From: an uncultured Methanobrevibacter sp.
Lineage (GTDB): Archaea > Methanobacteriota > Methanobacteria > Methanobacteriales > Methanobacteriaceae
Assembly (NCBI GenBank): GCA_902795935.1
Contig: CADBMS010000195.1
Span: forward strand, 1 to 7,476
DNA length: 7,476 nt
Reading direction: 5' to 3'
Shown here: positions 1 to 7,184 of the stretch, one piece after another
Layout: each line of letters opens with the position of its first letter
Position numbering within the stretch: position 1 is the first letter of the stretch
Program-made: the position numbers and the translations under genes
Notes under the pieces: model-generated
What the model saw: the letters and a program-made list of their open reading frames with translations, nothing else
What the model was told of the DNA's origin: nothing
The model's database searches: none

Positions 1-102
1 AAAGGATTAATCATACAAGGCAGTTTAGTTGAGGATTCTAAAGATAAACTTAAATTCTGGTTAATGAATACTAATGTGAACTTAACTAAAATATTTAATT
101 AA
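1..102 (+). CDS. C-terminal end of an unidentified protein (partial)
   Basis: Frame 1 is open from the window edge to a TAA at 100-102, giving 33 residues that begin KGLIIQGSLVEDSKDKLKFW and end NLTKIFN. The composition, with alternating charged and hydrophobic residues and a closing amphipathic stretch, looks like a real protein terminus. A T9 run follows only a few bases after the stop, as expected for the end of an archaeal transcription unit. The start and most of the gene lie outside the window. I do not recognise the family and assign no function. A chance open frame of this length in AT-rich DNA cannot be excluded. Confidence 0.5.
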   Translation, partial: KGLIIQGSLVEDSKDKLKFWLMNTNVNLTKIFN

Positions 103-109
103 AAACTAA

Positions 110-118
110 TTTTTTTTT
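110..118 (+). terminator. Oligo-T terminator after the partial gene
   Basis: An uninterrupted run of nine T lies eight bases past the TAA of the partial gene. Archaeal RNA polymerase terminates on oligo-T tracts without needing a stable hairpin, so this is a plausible end for the upstream transcript. Similar T-runs are common in this AT-rich spacer. Confidence 0.4.
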
Positions 119-125
119 AAAAAAA

Positions 126-143
126 TAAACCTTGTTGAAACCA
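126..143 (+). repeat. 18-bp direct repeat, copy 1 (solitary IS end)
   Basis: The sequence TAAACCTTGTTGAAACCA is identical, in the same orientation, to 2507-2524. The second copy abuts the stop codon of a transposase remnant and has an imperfect inverted partner at 2791-2807, so it behaves as the terminal repeat of an insertion sequence. This first copy has no transposase next to it and is read as the solitary end of a lost element or a rearranged end. The bases beyond the 18 differ between the two copies. Confidence 0.6.
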
Positions 144-226
144 CATATTTTTTTAGTTTTGATGAATTATTTATTTTTTTTACTTTGATTCGAGAAATGT
201 TAATTATAAAGAGAAGTAAAATTGAA

Positions 227-234
227 TTTATAAA
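227..234 (+). promoter_or_regulatory. Possible TATA box for the glycosyltransferase
   Basis: TTTATAAA resembles the archaeal TATA element. A box here predicts transcription start at roughly 255-258, just upstream of the ATG at 265 and downstream of the ATG at 250. This gives a nearly leaderless message and agrees with the start chosen. A second candidate, TAATTATAAA at 201-210, would give a start near 232. The whole spacer is AT-rich, so either match could be chance. Confidence 0.3.
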
Positions 235-264
235 AAAATTAATCTGTTAATGATATGGGATAAA

Positions 265-789
265 ATGAAGAAGATTGCAATGTTTTCGATGGGAACTCGT
301 GGCGATATACAACCCTACATAATATTGTCGAAAGAAATTATAAAATGTGGTTTTGAAGTAACTTTTGGTTCACATCCCTGTTGGAGGGAACTTATAGAGA
401 ACGAGGGTATTATATTTGAAGATGTAGGTCCAGATATGGATATAGATAAAGAAACTGCAATAATAAGGGGTAAAAATCCAAATCCATTAATGAGTATTCT
501 TAAAACAGCAAATTTTATTTTTCGTATTATTCAAGTTTCAACTGAGGATATCTACAAAATATGTGATGGAAAAGATTTAATTGTGGTAACTCATAGTCAA
601 ATGGGTGCTGTTGAAGCAGAAGTTTTAGGCATTCCCACAGTAAATGTGACACTTCAAACAGAAATGATTTCAAAGAAGTTAAAAAAGAAGACATTCTTTG
701 AGAAAATCATAGGTTACGTTATTGCAAAATATATGGCAAAACCATATAACAAAATTCATAAAACATATAATCTTAAACCAGTAAAATGA
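265..789 (+). CDS. UDP-glycosyltransferase, N-terminal half (broken gene)
   Basis: This is the acceptor-side Rossmann domain of a GT1/GT28-type glycosyltransferase, the group that includes sterol glucosyltransferases and macrolide or antibiotic glycosyltransferases. The start MKKIAMFSMGTRGDIQPYII carries the family's Gly-Thr-Arg-Gly-Asp-x-Gln-Pro loop after the first beta strand. A helix, FGSHP and 'FEDVGPDMD' segments follow in the usual order. An in-frame ATG at 250 would add MIWDK, but 265 puts the start directly before the conserved first strand. The frame ends in TGA at 787-789, before the donor-binding domain, which lies in the +1 frame immediately downstream. Together the halves would make about 401 residues, the normal family length. 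Alone this half should not be catalytic. It is probably a recently broken gene, or one read through a frameshift. The acceptor is unknown. Confidence 0.8.
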   Translation: MKKIAMFSMGTRGDIQPYIILSKEIIKCGFEVTFGSHPCWRELIENEGIIFEDVGPDMDIDKETAIIRGKNPNPLMSILKTANFIFRIIQVSTEDIYKICDGKDLIVVTHSQMGAVEAEVLGIPTVNVTLQTEMISKKLKKKTFFEKIIGYVIAKYMAKPYNKIHKTYNLKPVK

Positions 790-810
790 TTTGGACAAAA
801 TTATGTCCAA
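783..810 (+). other. Frameshift site with downstream hairpin
   Basis: An A4 run (783-786) is followed directly by the TGA that closes the first glycosyltransferase half. Removing one base in this stretch joins the two halves into a single frame reading ...V-N-D-L-D-K... . Starting two bases after the TGA is a perfect inverted repeat, TTGGACA (791-797), a six-base loop, and TGTCCAA (804-810). The layout, a stop codon after AAA with a following stem, is what a programmed +1 shift might look like. A plain indel in a homopolymer, either a mutation or a sequencing error, explains it equally well or better. Confidence 0.45.
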
Positions 811-1471
811 GAAACTCAATCTAATTCCAATAAGTTCTCATGTTATTGAAAGAGACCCTTACTGGGAAGATAAAAATGTAATTACAGGGTATTGGTATGA
901 TGAAGACGAAGATTATGAACCTTCAGGAAGTCTCTTAGAGCTTTTAAAAGATGGTGAAAAACCACTCATCCTTGCCCTTGGAGCTATGTCTTTTGAAGAT
1001 GAATCTGAAAAAGAAAAACTTGAGATATTTGTAAATGCTTTTAAAAAAACAGGATGTCGTGCAATTATACAAGGTTTTCAAAATACATTACAAGAGTATA
1101 AACTTCCAGATACTATGATTGCCTGTGGCAGCATCCCTCATAGTTGGCTTTTTAGACAAGGCTTTTTTGTAATACATCATTGTGGATTTGGTACAACCGC
1201 AGCCACATTTATTTATGGAATTCCCTCAATACCTATACCTCATATTTTAGATCAGAAAGGTTTTGCAAAACAATTATATGATGCTGGAGTTTCAACAAAA
1301 CCAATAAATACTAAAGATTTAAGTGAAGAAATTCTTATAAAAGCTATTCAAGAGATGAAAAACAATTATACTGATAAAAAGAAAGTAGCATATGAACTTT
1401 CAAAAAAGATAAATGATGAAGGTGGAGTTGCTAAAGCAGTTAAACTTATACAAGAAGCCATGAATAAATAG
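791..1471 (+). CDS. UDP-glycosyltransferase, C-terminal half (broken gene)
   Basis: This is the nucleotide-sugar-binding domain of the glycosyltransferase whose N-terminal half ends at 789. Counting from the TTG at 791, 'LILALGAMSF' (59-68) is the first strand and loop of the domain. 'IPHSWLFRQ' (115-123) and HHCGFGTTAATFIYGIPSIP (129-148) match the family donor signature, usually HHGGxGTT, here with Cys for the second Gly. DQ at 154-155 fits the acidic-Gln pair that contacts the sugar. Independent starts would be TTG 791 or ATG 803, both inside the hairpin and with no good ribosome-binding site. I therefore think this is not a separate gene but the remainder of the same one. The donor sugar cannot be told from sequence. 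Confidence 0.8.
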   Translation: MDKIMSKKLNLIPISSHVIERDPYWEDKNVITGYWYDEDEDYEPSGSLLELLKDGEKPLILALGAMSFEDESEKEKLEIFVNAFKKTGCRAIIQGFQNTLQEYKLPDTMIACGSIPHSWLFRQGFFVIHHCGFGTTAATFIYGIPSIPIPHILDQKGFAKQLYDAGVSTKPINTKDLSEEILIKAIQEMKNNYTDKKKVAYELSKKINDEGGVAKAVKLIQEAMNK

Positions 1472-1476
1472 TTATA

Positions 1477-1511
1477 TTAAAAGTATAAACTTTTAAGAAT
1501 ATATTTTTTTT
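1477..1511 (+). terminator. Hairpin plus T8 after the glycosyltransferase
   Basis: A perfect inverted repeat, TTAAAAG (1477-1483) and CTTTTAA (1490-1496) with a six-base loop, is followed by T8 at 1504-1511. It begins five bases after the glycosyltransferase stop. The T-run is the likely terminator and the AT-rich stem is probably weak. The same stretch contains TATAAA (1484-1489) and ATATATTT (1501-1507 region) that could serve as the hydrolase promoter, so the spacer may separate two transcription units. Confidence 0.45.
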
Positions 1512-1547
1512 AATTAAACCAAAAATTATGAATTGAAAAAGATTATT

Positions 1548-2360
1548 ATGGATGAAAAGACGTATCAAACTGATTTTGGAGAAATTCATTATTGGATAAA
1601 CCATAACTCTCCAAATGATGTAGAACTGATTTTTTTACCAGGATTAACCGCAGATCATAGATTATTTAATAAACAAATTGAGTATTTTGAAAATAAATAT
1701 ACTGTTTTTGTATGGGATGCTCCTGGACATAATAAATCTTGGCCTTTTGATTTAAGTTTTTCTTTAATGGATAAAGCAAAATGGCTTGATGAAATATTAA
1801 GTTTAAACGGTCTTAATAATCCAATTATTATTGGTCAATCAATGGGAGGATATATTGGACAAGTTTACTCCCAATTATTCCCTAATAAAATTAAAGGATT
1901 CGTTTCTATTGATTCAGCACCATTACAAAGAGACTATATGACTTTAATTGAAATATGGTTATTAAAACGAATGGGCACTATTTATCGTTACTGGCCTTGG
2001 AAATCTCTTCTTAAATTAGGTACAAATAATGTTGCAACATCAGATTATGGTAGAAAGTTAATGTATGATATTATGATGACTTATGATGGTGATAAAGAAA
2101 GATATTCTCAATTAGTTGGACATGGATATAAAATAATAGCAAATGCCCTTGAAGCAAATAAACACTATGAAATTAAATGTCCAGCATTACTTATATGTGG
2201 TGAAAAAGATCATGCAGGTTCTTGTATAAGATACAATAAAAATTGGCATAAAAAAACCAAAATACCATTATATTGGATAGAAAACGCAGGCCATAACTCC
2301 AATACAGATAAACCTAATGAAATTAATCACATAATAAAAGAATTTATAGACAATATTTAA
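1548..2360 (+). CDS. Alpha/beta hydrolase
   Basis: This is a 270-residue single-domain alpha/beta-hydrolase-fold enzyme (Abhydrolase_1/6 type), probably cytoplasmic, with no signal peptide or membrane segment. Numbered from ATG 1548, an oxyanion-hole strand 'LIFLPGLTADHRLF' starts near residue 27. 'VWDAPGHNKS' near 55 is the usual strand-4 region. The nucleophile elbow GQSMGG puts the catalytic Ser at 98. 'LLICGEKDHAG' supplies Asp 221, and 'IENAGHNSN' supplies His 249, so the triad is complete. Residues 125-205, between strands 6 and 7, form the helical cap that usually sets substrate choice. An in-frame TTG at 1533 would add MKKII; neither start has a clear Shine-Dalgarno, and ATG was preferred. 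The gene is in the same direction as the glycosyltransferase but after a probable terminator. The substrate cannot be predicted; esterase, thioesterase or C-C hydrolase are all possible. Confidence 0.88.
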   Translation: MDEKTYQTDFGEIHYWINHNSPNDVELIFLPGLTADHRLFNKQIEYFENKYTVFVWDAPGHNKSWPFDLSFSLMDKAKWLDEILSLNGLNNPIIIGQSMGGYIGQVYSQLFPNKIKGFVSIDSAPLQRDYMTLIEIWLLKRMGTIYRYWPWKSLLKLGTNNVATSDYGRKLMYDIMMTYDGDKERYSQLVGHGYKIIANALEANKHYEIKCPALLICGEKDHAGSCIRYNKNWHKKTKIPLYWIENAGHNSNTDKPNEINHIIKEFIDNI

Positions 2361-2506
2361 ATCTTATTTTTGAATATAGTCATTTACGAAATTAATTTTA
2401 TAGATTATTTATAAATAACTATAAAAAAAAGTTTTGTAAGCAACTATAATCTAAATTTACCAAAAAATAATAAAATTCAAAAATATTATGAGATGAATAA
2501 ATCTTT
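2361..2506. other. AT-rich spacer after the hydrolase
   Basis: No gene is supported here. The stretch is strongly A+T rich. It holds a T5 tract soon after the hydrolase stop (2366-2370 region), a 14-bp perfect palindrome TTATTTATAAATAA at 2405-2418, and A-runs that may end transcription coming from either side. Palindromes of this composition arise easily by chance. Confidence 0.5.
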
Positions 2507-2524
2507 TAAACCTTGTTGAAACCA
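2507..2524 (+). repeat. 18-bp direct repeat, copy 2 / IS terminal repeat
   Basis: This is an exact copy of 126-143 in the same orientation. It forms one terminus of the IS remnant, with an imperfect inverted partner at 2791-2807. The two direct copies bracket the glycosyltransferase and hydrolase genes. Confidence 0.7.
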
Positions 2525-2740
2525 TTAGTTAAATAGTCGTATGGTTCTGTATATGTTGTATAGTATGTCTTTGAGTTTGGTTTTCTTTGTTTTGTAGTGG
2601 TGTGCTTCTACTGTAGTTTTTCCATCAAATCTTCTTTTAATTGCGAATATTACACTTTCTACATTCAATCTTCGAGAATATACTTTGTGTCTAAATATTG
2701 TTAGAATACTGGGGAAGTATCCATTTTGAAGAGTTGAATG
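2525..2740 (-). pseudogene. DDE transposase C-terminal fragment
   Basis: On the minus strand a frame is open for 71 codons from 2740 to a TAA at 2527-2525, bounded upstream by an in-frame TAA at 2743-2741. The product includes 'ILTIFRHKVYSRRLNVESV', 'IKRRFDG' and 'LYNIYRTIRLFN'. The residues YSRRLNVESVIFAIK fit exactly the Y-(2)-R-(3)-E-(6)-K signature around the last catalytic Glu of IS4-type and related DDE transposases. The catalytic domain before this Glu is missing, so the fragment cannot be active. The stop sits immediately beside the IS end, as is usual for such elements. The exact IS family is not certain from this piece. Confidence 0.72.
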
Positions 2741-2853
2741 TTAATTCAACAAAATCAAGTAACATCTAAAAAATAAACAATAAAAAAATGGGGTTCAACA
2801 AGATTAAAAAATAAATTAATAGGGTAATAGGTTATCCTACTTAATTGAGTGCT

Positions 2854-2862
2854 AAAAAAAAA
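2854..2862 (-). terminator. Oligo-T terminator of the mrt operon
   Basis: Nine consecutive A on the plus strand give a T9 run on the minus strand, 11 bases past the mrtA stop. This is the standard archaeal termination signal. A small stem, TAGG/CCTA around a TTAT loop at 2828-2839, follows it. The position ends the operon before the IS remnant. Confidence 0.55.
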
Positions 2863-2873
2863 GATATATGATT

Positions 2874-4529
2874 TTATTTCATTGGGATGATTATGTCCCT
2901 TTCACCGGATGGCATGAATTCTCTTAGCGCACCTTTTGCGATTTCTTTTCTCGGATGTTTGAAATCAAATGTTAAGTTGTCATCTGCAAATGCAATTTTG
3001 ATTAATGGATTTGTACAGAATGCATCTCCTCTTGCTGCGTGTGGTGCTTGAGCTATACCTGCGTATTCAGGTTGGTGACCTACATTCATAGCATAGTTAG
3101 GATAGTTTGGACCTCTTAACTCATGGATTAAACCTTCATCACTTCTAATTGATAGTGAGTTTGCTGCTCCTGCTTGATCTTGTAAGTCGTAACCATAGAA
3201 TCCTAGTCTTGAATGTGCTTCTTTGTGTAGAATCATACTTAGATACCATCCGTTTACTCCTGCATTTGAGTTTCCTGTTGCAAATGCTGTTGAACATCCT
3301 GCTGCTGCAGATATTACTGATGCTCTTTGGGATCCTCCAAAGTGAGTTTCTAGAAGTGTTGGTATCTCATATTGTTCGAGTCCATATAGAGTTACTTCAC
3401 TTGCTATGTCTCTTACAGTATCCATGTCTAGACTTGCGTTACATAGGCCATATTTCTTTTCTACATAGTCTAATCCATAGTATGCAAAGTCATCTAGGAC
3501 ATCGTCAGTGTATGTTGCAGTTGCGTATTGTGTGAATCCTACTCCTCCTGACATGTATGATCCTAGCCATACCTGGTCATAAACTGTTGCAGCTGCTGCA
3601 ATTACTTCTAGAGTTACTTCTACAGGGTCATCTGAGATTCTTGAGGTTTGTACCATATCTGCTAATGTACCAAATGCTATTCCTCCAGGTTCATTTGGAC
3701 CACGTGCACGTCTTGCTGGTAAGAATGCACCCATACCTATAACGTCTGCGTGTTTTGCTGCATATGAGAAATCTGCAATTGCTGCTTCTCCTGCACATAA
3801 TTTGTATGCGTTAATGAAACTCATACCTATTTGCATTGCTGACCATCTAGATACTGTACCGCCGTCACATGCTCTAACTACAAGTGTTGGTACCCTACTT
3901 ACTTGGTATGTTTTGTTTCCCACATATTTCTTAAGCATTTCTGCTTGGTCTTCTGGGAATTCTTTGTTAATATCAATTAGTACTCTTTTATCTAATTCAT
4001 CCGCTAATTCATCGTTTCCAGTAAAGATTTTAGCATAACAATCTTCAGCGAGACCAGGATGTACTTCTACCATGTGTTCTTGTACTACTGCCCCTCCGGG
4101 GAGTGCATGGTTAATGTTTTCCATGTATTCATTAATTGTTTCGGGAGTTACTTCTACAGCTAATCTTTCTTTCAATACTGAATGTGCAGTATCCATTCCT
4201 ACAATAATTGTTCTTTTAATATCATCCACTAATTGTTGGATTGCACTATTATTACAGAAATGTAAATCATCTCCTTCAACATAGTCATCTGTTCCAGAAA
4301 TTTTGTATGACATTAATTGTCTTTGTCCTAAAGGCACGCCAATATCTGGGTTATAAAATGGCATGTTTCTTTCTTTAGCTAGTTTTTCAGCTGCTTCATT
4401 GAATTCTCTCTTTCGGGTTGATTGTTTCCATCCATCGAAACAATAGAAACTAGTGTGAGTACTTTCTTGATTTTCACCTTTAAATTTTTTATTTAATGCA
4501 CCTAAAAATTTTTTATTTTCCAACCCCAT
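2874..4529 (-). CDS. mrtA: Methyl-coenzyme M reductase II, alpha subunit (MrtA)
   Basis: This is the large catalytic subunit of the cytoplasmic enzyme that converts methyl-CoM and CoB into methane and the CoM-CoB heterodisulfide. I start at ATG 4529 (551 residues) because GGTGA at 4535-4539 sits five bases upstream; a GTG at 4538 would add MNK and overlap mrtG. Expected residues are present: Gln150 in 'AVVQEHMVE' (axial F430 ligand), Arg228, Lys259 and Arg273 (CoB contacts), and Tyr335 in '[10 protein letters not shown]' (CoM). Among modified positions, His260 (methyl-His), Arg274 in '[13 protein letters not shown]' (methyl-Arg), Gln401 in 'FGGSQRA' (methyl-Gln) and Gly446 in 'GFYGYD' (thioglycine) are kept. 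The S-methyl-cysteine position (Cys452 in Methanothermobacter marburgensis McrA) is Ala453, codon at 3171-3173. Last gene of the operon. The mrt rather than mcr label rests on gene order. Confidence 0.95.
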   Translation of the reverse strand: MGLENKKFLGALNKKFKGENQESTHTSFYCFDGWKQSTRKREFNEAAEKLAKERNMPFYNPDIGVPLGQRQLMSYKISGTDDYVEGDDLHFCNNSAIQQLVDDIKRTIIVGMDTAHSVLKERLAVEVTPETINEYMENINHALPGGAVVQEHMVEVHPGLAEDCYAKIFTGNDELADELDKRVLIDINKEFPEDQAEMLKKYVGNKTYQVSRVPTLVVRACDGGTVSRWSAMQIGMSFINAYKLCAGEAAIADFSYAAKHADVIGMGAFLPARRARGPNEPGGIAFGTLADMVQTSRISDDPVEVTLEVIAAAATVYDQVWLGSYMSGGVGFTQYATATYTDDVLDDFAYYGLDYVEKKYGLCNASLDMDTVRDIASEVTLYGLEQYEIPTLLETHFGGSQRASVISAAAGCSTAFATGNSNAGVNGWYLSMILHKEAHSRLGFYGYDLQDQAGAANSLSIRSDEGLIHELRGPNYPNYAMNVGHQPEYAGIAQAPHAARGDAFCTNPLIKIAFADDNLTFDFKHPRKEIAKGALREFMPSGERDIIIPMK

Positions 4530-4530
4530 C

Positions 4531-5328
4531 TTATTCACCTAATTTCTTTTTTAAGTCAGCAGCAAATACATTCATACCGTATCCTCCCTGGGTACGAGCA
4601 GTATGTATATTTTCAACTACTTCAATTGCTTCCTTATCTTGTCTCATACCAATATTGTCCTCTCTATAGATAGTTGTGATGTTATTTAAGTAGTCTTCAT
4701 CTAAAGGTTCACCCACATCTATCAATTCATCTAATGGTCGACCTACTTGGTCTTTAACATAGTATACATGGCCATCCTCTTCATTGAAAACATATCTTTG
4801 TAGACCATCAAACATTAATCCATTTTCATCCAGTCTTAAAGAGTGTCCATGTACTGTTGCTCCTCTCATACCACATCTTGCAGGATCAAACATATCTGTT
4901 TCTACAAGTTCCTTAGATATTTTTTCCAAATCTTGTTCTCTTATTTCTATTACTTGTCTTCCTGATAGAGTGCCTGTGTCTACCCCACGGTATCTCCACA
5001 TGTATGTTCTTGCTCTGTCGTATGGTTGTGCTGGAGCATTATACATTGAATCTGCAAATTGAATATACCTAACTCTTATTCCTTTTTTTGCACCAGGAGT
5101 AGGTTCGACAATTTCCTTAATTACATCTCCTGCTAATTCATCCATTTCTTCTAATGGAGGATGAACTGTTTTGTAACTTTCACCAGGATTTCTGTGACCT
5201 AATATTTTAACTAAACCTTCATCAGAGATGTCTCTTAATTTTTTAAATTCATGCTCTGGATTCATATGCTGTCTTCTATTCTCAGCAATTTTTGTTTCAC
5301 CAGGGCAAAATTGAGCTTTATATTCCAT
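4531..5328 (-). CDS. mrtG: Methyl-coenzyme M reductase II, gamma subunit (MrtG)
   Basis: This is the gamma subunit of the alpha2beta2gamma2 MCR complex. The 265-residue protein shows family landmarks: '[17 protein letters not shown]' near 34-50, '[10 protein letters not shown]' at 55-64, '[17 protein letters not shown]' at 87-103, and '[10 protein letters not shown]' with Leu121, Ser122 and Arg124 matching the coenzyme M-contacting Leu117/Ser118/Arg120 of the Methanothermobacter marburgensis enzyme. '[20 protein letters not shown]' is also typical. It runs about 16 residues past the usual isoenzyme I C-terminus after 'GGYGMN', ending DLKKKLGE; as I recall, longer gamma subunits are a feature of MrtG. 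GGTGGA lies just before the ATG, and the gene starts 15 bases after mrtD. Its last codons contain the ribosome-binding site of mrtA, implying coupled translation. Confidence 0.95.
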   Translation of the reverse strand: MEYKAQFCPGETKIAENRRQHMNPEHEFKKLRDISDEGLVKILGHRNPGESYKTVHPPLEEMDELAGDVIKEIVEPTPGAKKGIRVRYIQFADSMYNAPAQPYDRARTYMWRYRGVDTGTLSGRQVIEIREQDLEKISKELVETDMFDPARCGMRGATVHGHSLRLDENGLMFDGLQRYVFNEEDGHVYYVKDQVGRPLDELIDVGEPLDEDYLNNITTIYREDNIGMRQDKEAIEVVENIHTARTQGGYGMNVFAADLKKKLGE

Positions 5329-5343
5329 AATCCACCAACATTA

Positions 5344-5838
5344 TTATTTAATAACTTTCACTGTCTCAGAACTTTTTCTACGAGAATCAACTAAACCAAT
5401 ATAACGATTATCAATTACACTTTCAAAATTATCCCCATATTTTAAGTAATCTGAAATTGTTGTTTTTGTTCTAGTAAAAATTCCCACCAATATTGAATAA
5501 TCACAGGGCATACTTTCTTCTAACATTGGAGTTAATTCATCCATAAAATCGTTGAATTTACTGATATCTGCTGTTATAACGATTTCTCCAACACTTACTC
5601 TTAATTCAATTGAATTTCCTTTTATATCTATTTCTTTTCGGTCTGTGTGATTTACATCGTGACCTTTACCTGGACCATAGAATACTTTGACTGGAAGTGA
5701 AGGGCCATGTATTAGAACTCTTTGTGGACCTTCGAGATTATAGATTTTGTTTAAAAGTTTCTCTGTTGTTTTTGGTTTTAGAAATCTATTTGGAACAATT
5801 TTTATATCGATTATATTAATTTTTTTAGATTCTTCCAT
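5344..5838 (-). CDS. mrtD: Methyl-coenzyme M reductase operon protein D (MrtD)
   Basis: This 164-residue protein is the McrD-family accessory encoded inside MCR operons. It is not part of the purified active enzyme; McrD binds MCR and is thought to assist assembly or F430 loading. The family hallmarks are 'NRFLKPKTTEKLLNKIY' at the N-terminus, 'QRVLIHGPSLP' and 'VFYGPGKGHDVNHTDRK' in the middle, and a ferredoxin-like alternation of strands and helices further on. No signal peptide or membrane segment is present. GAGGT at 5845-5849 overlaps the mrtB stop and is six bases from the ATG, so translation is likely coupled to mrtB. No mcrC-like gene follows: mrtG starts after 15 bases. The residues after about 145 are Lys/Arg/Ser-rich and look flexible. 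Confidence 0.93.
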   Translation of the reverse strand: MEESKKINIIDIKIVPNRFLKPKTTEKLLNKIYNLEGPQRVLIHGPSLPVKVFYGPGKGHDVNHTDRKEIDIKGNSIELRVSVGEIVITADISKFNDFMDELTPMLEESMPCDYSILVGIFTRTKTTISDYLKYGDNFESVIDNRYIGLVDSRRKSSETVKVIK

Positions 5839-5847
5839 TAAAATACC

Positions 5848-7179
5848 TCATATTTTGTCTTTAATTTCCCATGCAACTTTTGCTACATTTGGAATTGGGT
5901 TTCTAAGATTGTCTATTGTACCATATACTGTTCCTATTAATGCTGAAGTTCTTTCAACTGAAAACATTTGAGTACCTGCATCTAAACACATTGCCGCCGA
6001 TGCACAAGGGATTGCTGTTCCTTTTGCATGCCTTGTTACTACGTGGTTTCCGTGGAAAGTACCTGGTCCTCCTCCACCATATATTGAATGCGAGAAGAAA
6101 CTGAATCCTACTCCAACACCTTCTGTTCTACCGTAGTCTACTCCAGGGAGTCCTGTTTCGTATTCCAGTATATCATTGTAGTATAATACTGTTGATGCTA
6201 CACCTTGAGCTGCTCTTGCTGCACCTACATTTACGATTACTGCTGCGATTAATCCTGCAGCCGCGTATCCATTCCATCGTGCCCAATCTACGGGTTCATA
6301 CATATTGTATCCTGAAGGCATTCTTTTAGCTACTTTGATTACCTTATCTTCGATTGCTCTTTCGACTACACTTCGAATAACTGTTCCAACAGTTCCTTTT
6401 CCATTCGCTTTTACAAGGTCAAATACTAAGTTATCTGCATTTAATCCTTGATATGCCAATGTTAATAAATGCATTCTTTCAAATGCGCCTGTTGCGTCAC
6501 CTGTTTCAAACATTGCTGTTTGTTCCATGATAGAAGATAATGCTACAGCATTTAAAGTTTGTTTGTTTGTAATTGCTACAACGTGGTTTGCCATAACATT
6601 TCTTAAACCATAACCTAAACCTTCTAATAGAACTGGTGGCCCTAGTAGTGCACTGATGTTTGAACCTGCAAGGTCAACGGTTCTCGGATATGCTCCCATT
6701 ACTGATGTTTTGATTGTTGATGCATCAAACATATTAACATCAAAACTATCAATGATTGATTGAATTACTGCTGCACCAGTTTGCATTGTAGCCACACTGT
6801 AATCTGCAGCCACATTTAATCTTTCGGCTGGAAGTTGGACCAACAATTGTTGTCCGCCGTTAATAAGATCAACTGTTGTGTCGTCATCTTCGTTAACTTT
6901 TAGGATTTTTTTAACTTTTTGAGCAATAATTTCTGCATTTTCAAGAATAGGCAAATCTAATTCCCTACCTGGAATATATGTGGATTTACCGCCCATTGCT
7001 GCACCTTTTAATCCTTTTTCAATACCTGCTAAATTTACAGCAGCTGATCTTTTAATATCATAAATCATCTCCCGTATAGCAGAATTTTTAAGGGGACTAA
7101 TTGATTCTATTGGTACGGATTCTTCAATGAGTTTTCCATTAGGACCATATAAATCTATATTGTCATTATATATCTTCAT
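5848..7179 (-). CDS. mrtB: Methyl-coenzyme M reductase II, beta subunit (MrtB)
   Basis: This is the beta subunit of MCR, 443 residues, exactly the length I recall for Methanothermobacter McrB. Phe362 and Tyr367 in '[20 protein letters not shown]' and His379 in '[11 protein letters not shown]' fall at the same numbers as the active-site residues of the M. marburgensis beta subunit (Phe362, Tyr367 contacting CoM; His379 contacting CoB). Other hallmarks are '[19 protein letters not shown]' near 103-121, '[10 protein letters not shown]' near 161-170, '[15 protein letters not shown]' near 295-309 and 'CLDAGTQMF' near 398-406. It is the first gene of the operon; AGGAGGT at 7185-7191 lies five bases before the ATG, a very strong ribosome-binding site. 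mrtD follows after nine bases. Confidence 0.95.
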   Translation of the reverse strand: MKIYNDNIDLYGPNGKLIEESVPIESISPLKNSAIREMIYDIKRSAAVNLAGIEKGLKGAAMGGKSTYIPGRELDLPILENAEIIAQKVKKILKVNEDDDTTVDLINGGQQLLVQLPAERLNVAADYSVATMQTGAAVIQSIIDSFDVNMFDASTIKTSVMGAYPRTVDLAGSNISALLGPPVLLEGLGYGLRNVMANHVVAITNKQTLNAVALSSIMEQTAMFETGDATGAFERMHLLTLAYQGLNADNLVFDLVKANGKGTVGTVIRSVVERAIEDKVIKVAKRMPSGYNMYEPVDWARWNGYAAAGLIAAVIVNVGAARAAQGVASTVLYYNDILEYETGLPGVDYGRTEGVGVGFSFFSHSIYGGGGPGTFHGNHVVTRHAKGTAIPCASAAMCLDAGTQMFSVERTSALIGTVYGTIDNLRNPIPNVAKVAWEIKDKI

Positions 7180-7184
7180 TAGTT

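Larger units (their letters stand above)
2507..2807 (-). mobile_element. Decayed insertion sequence (about 300 bp remnant)
   Basis: The left end, TAAACCTTGTTGAAACCA at 2507-2524, directly touches the stop codon of a minus-strand transposase fragment. The right end at 2791-2807, GGGTTCAACAAGATTAA, matches the inverted left end at 14 of 17 positions, including an unbroken TTCAACAAG. These read as terminal inverted repeats of one element whose transposase has lost most of its coding sequence by internal deletion. A small hairpin, GTTGAAT/ATTCAAC at 2733-2750, marks roughly where the transposase frame ends. No clear target-site duplication was seen. It lies between convergent genes, a neutral insertion site. 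Confidence 0.6.

Noticed and set aside
2405..2418. 14-bp palindrome as an operator or origin element
   Set aside because: It is pure A/T, isolated between convergent transcription units and near no promoter, so chance is the simplest explanation.
126..2524. CRISPR repeat interpretation of the 18-bp repeat
   Set aside because: There are only two copies, about 2.4 kb apart with genes between them and no spacer periodicity; one copy is tied to a transposase fragment.
3149..3742. Two plus-strand open frames opposite mrtA (3149-3535 and 3557-3742)
   Set aside because: They are the complement of a strongly conserved mrtA, their products are Leu/His-rich low-complexity strings, and they have no ribosome-binding site.
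3802..4284. Plus-strand open frames opposite the mrtA N-terminal region (3802-4038, 4072-4284)
   Set aside because: The products are Ser/Thr/Leu-rich complements of mrtA codons, with no family resemblance.
5329..5343. A possible mcrC between mrtD and mrtG
   Set aside because: Only 15 bases separate the two genes, and no McrC-like frame was found elsewhere in the window.
4784..6104. Plus-strand open frames opposite mrtG, mrtD and mrtB (4784-5062, 5747-5971, 5916-6104)
   Set aside because: All are antisense to genes identified with high confidence and show no protein-like motifs.
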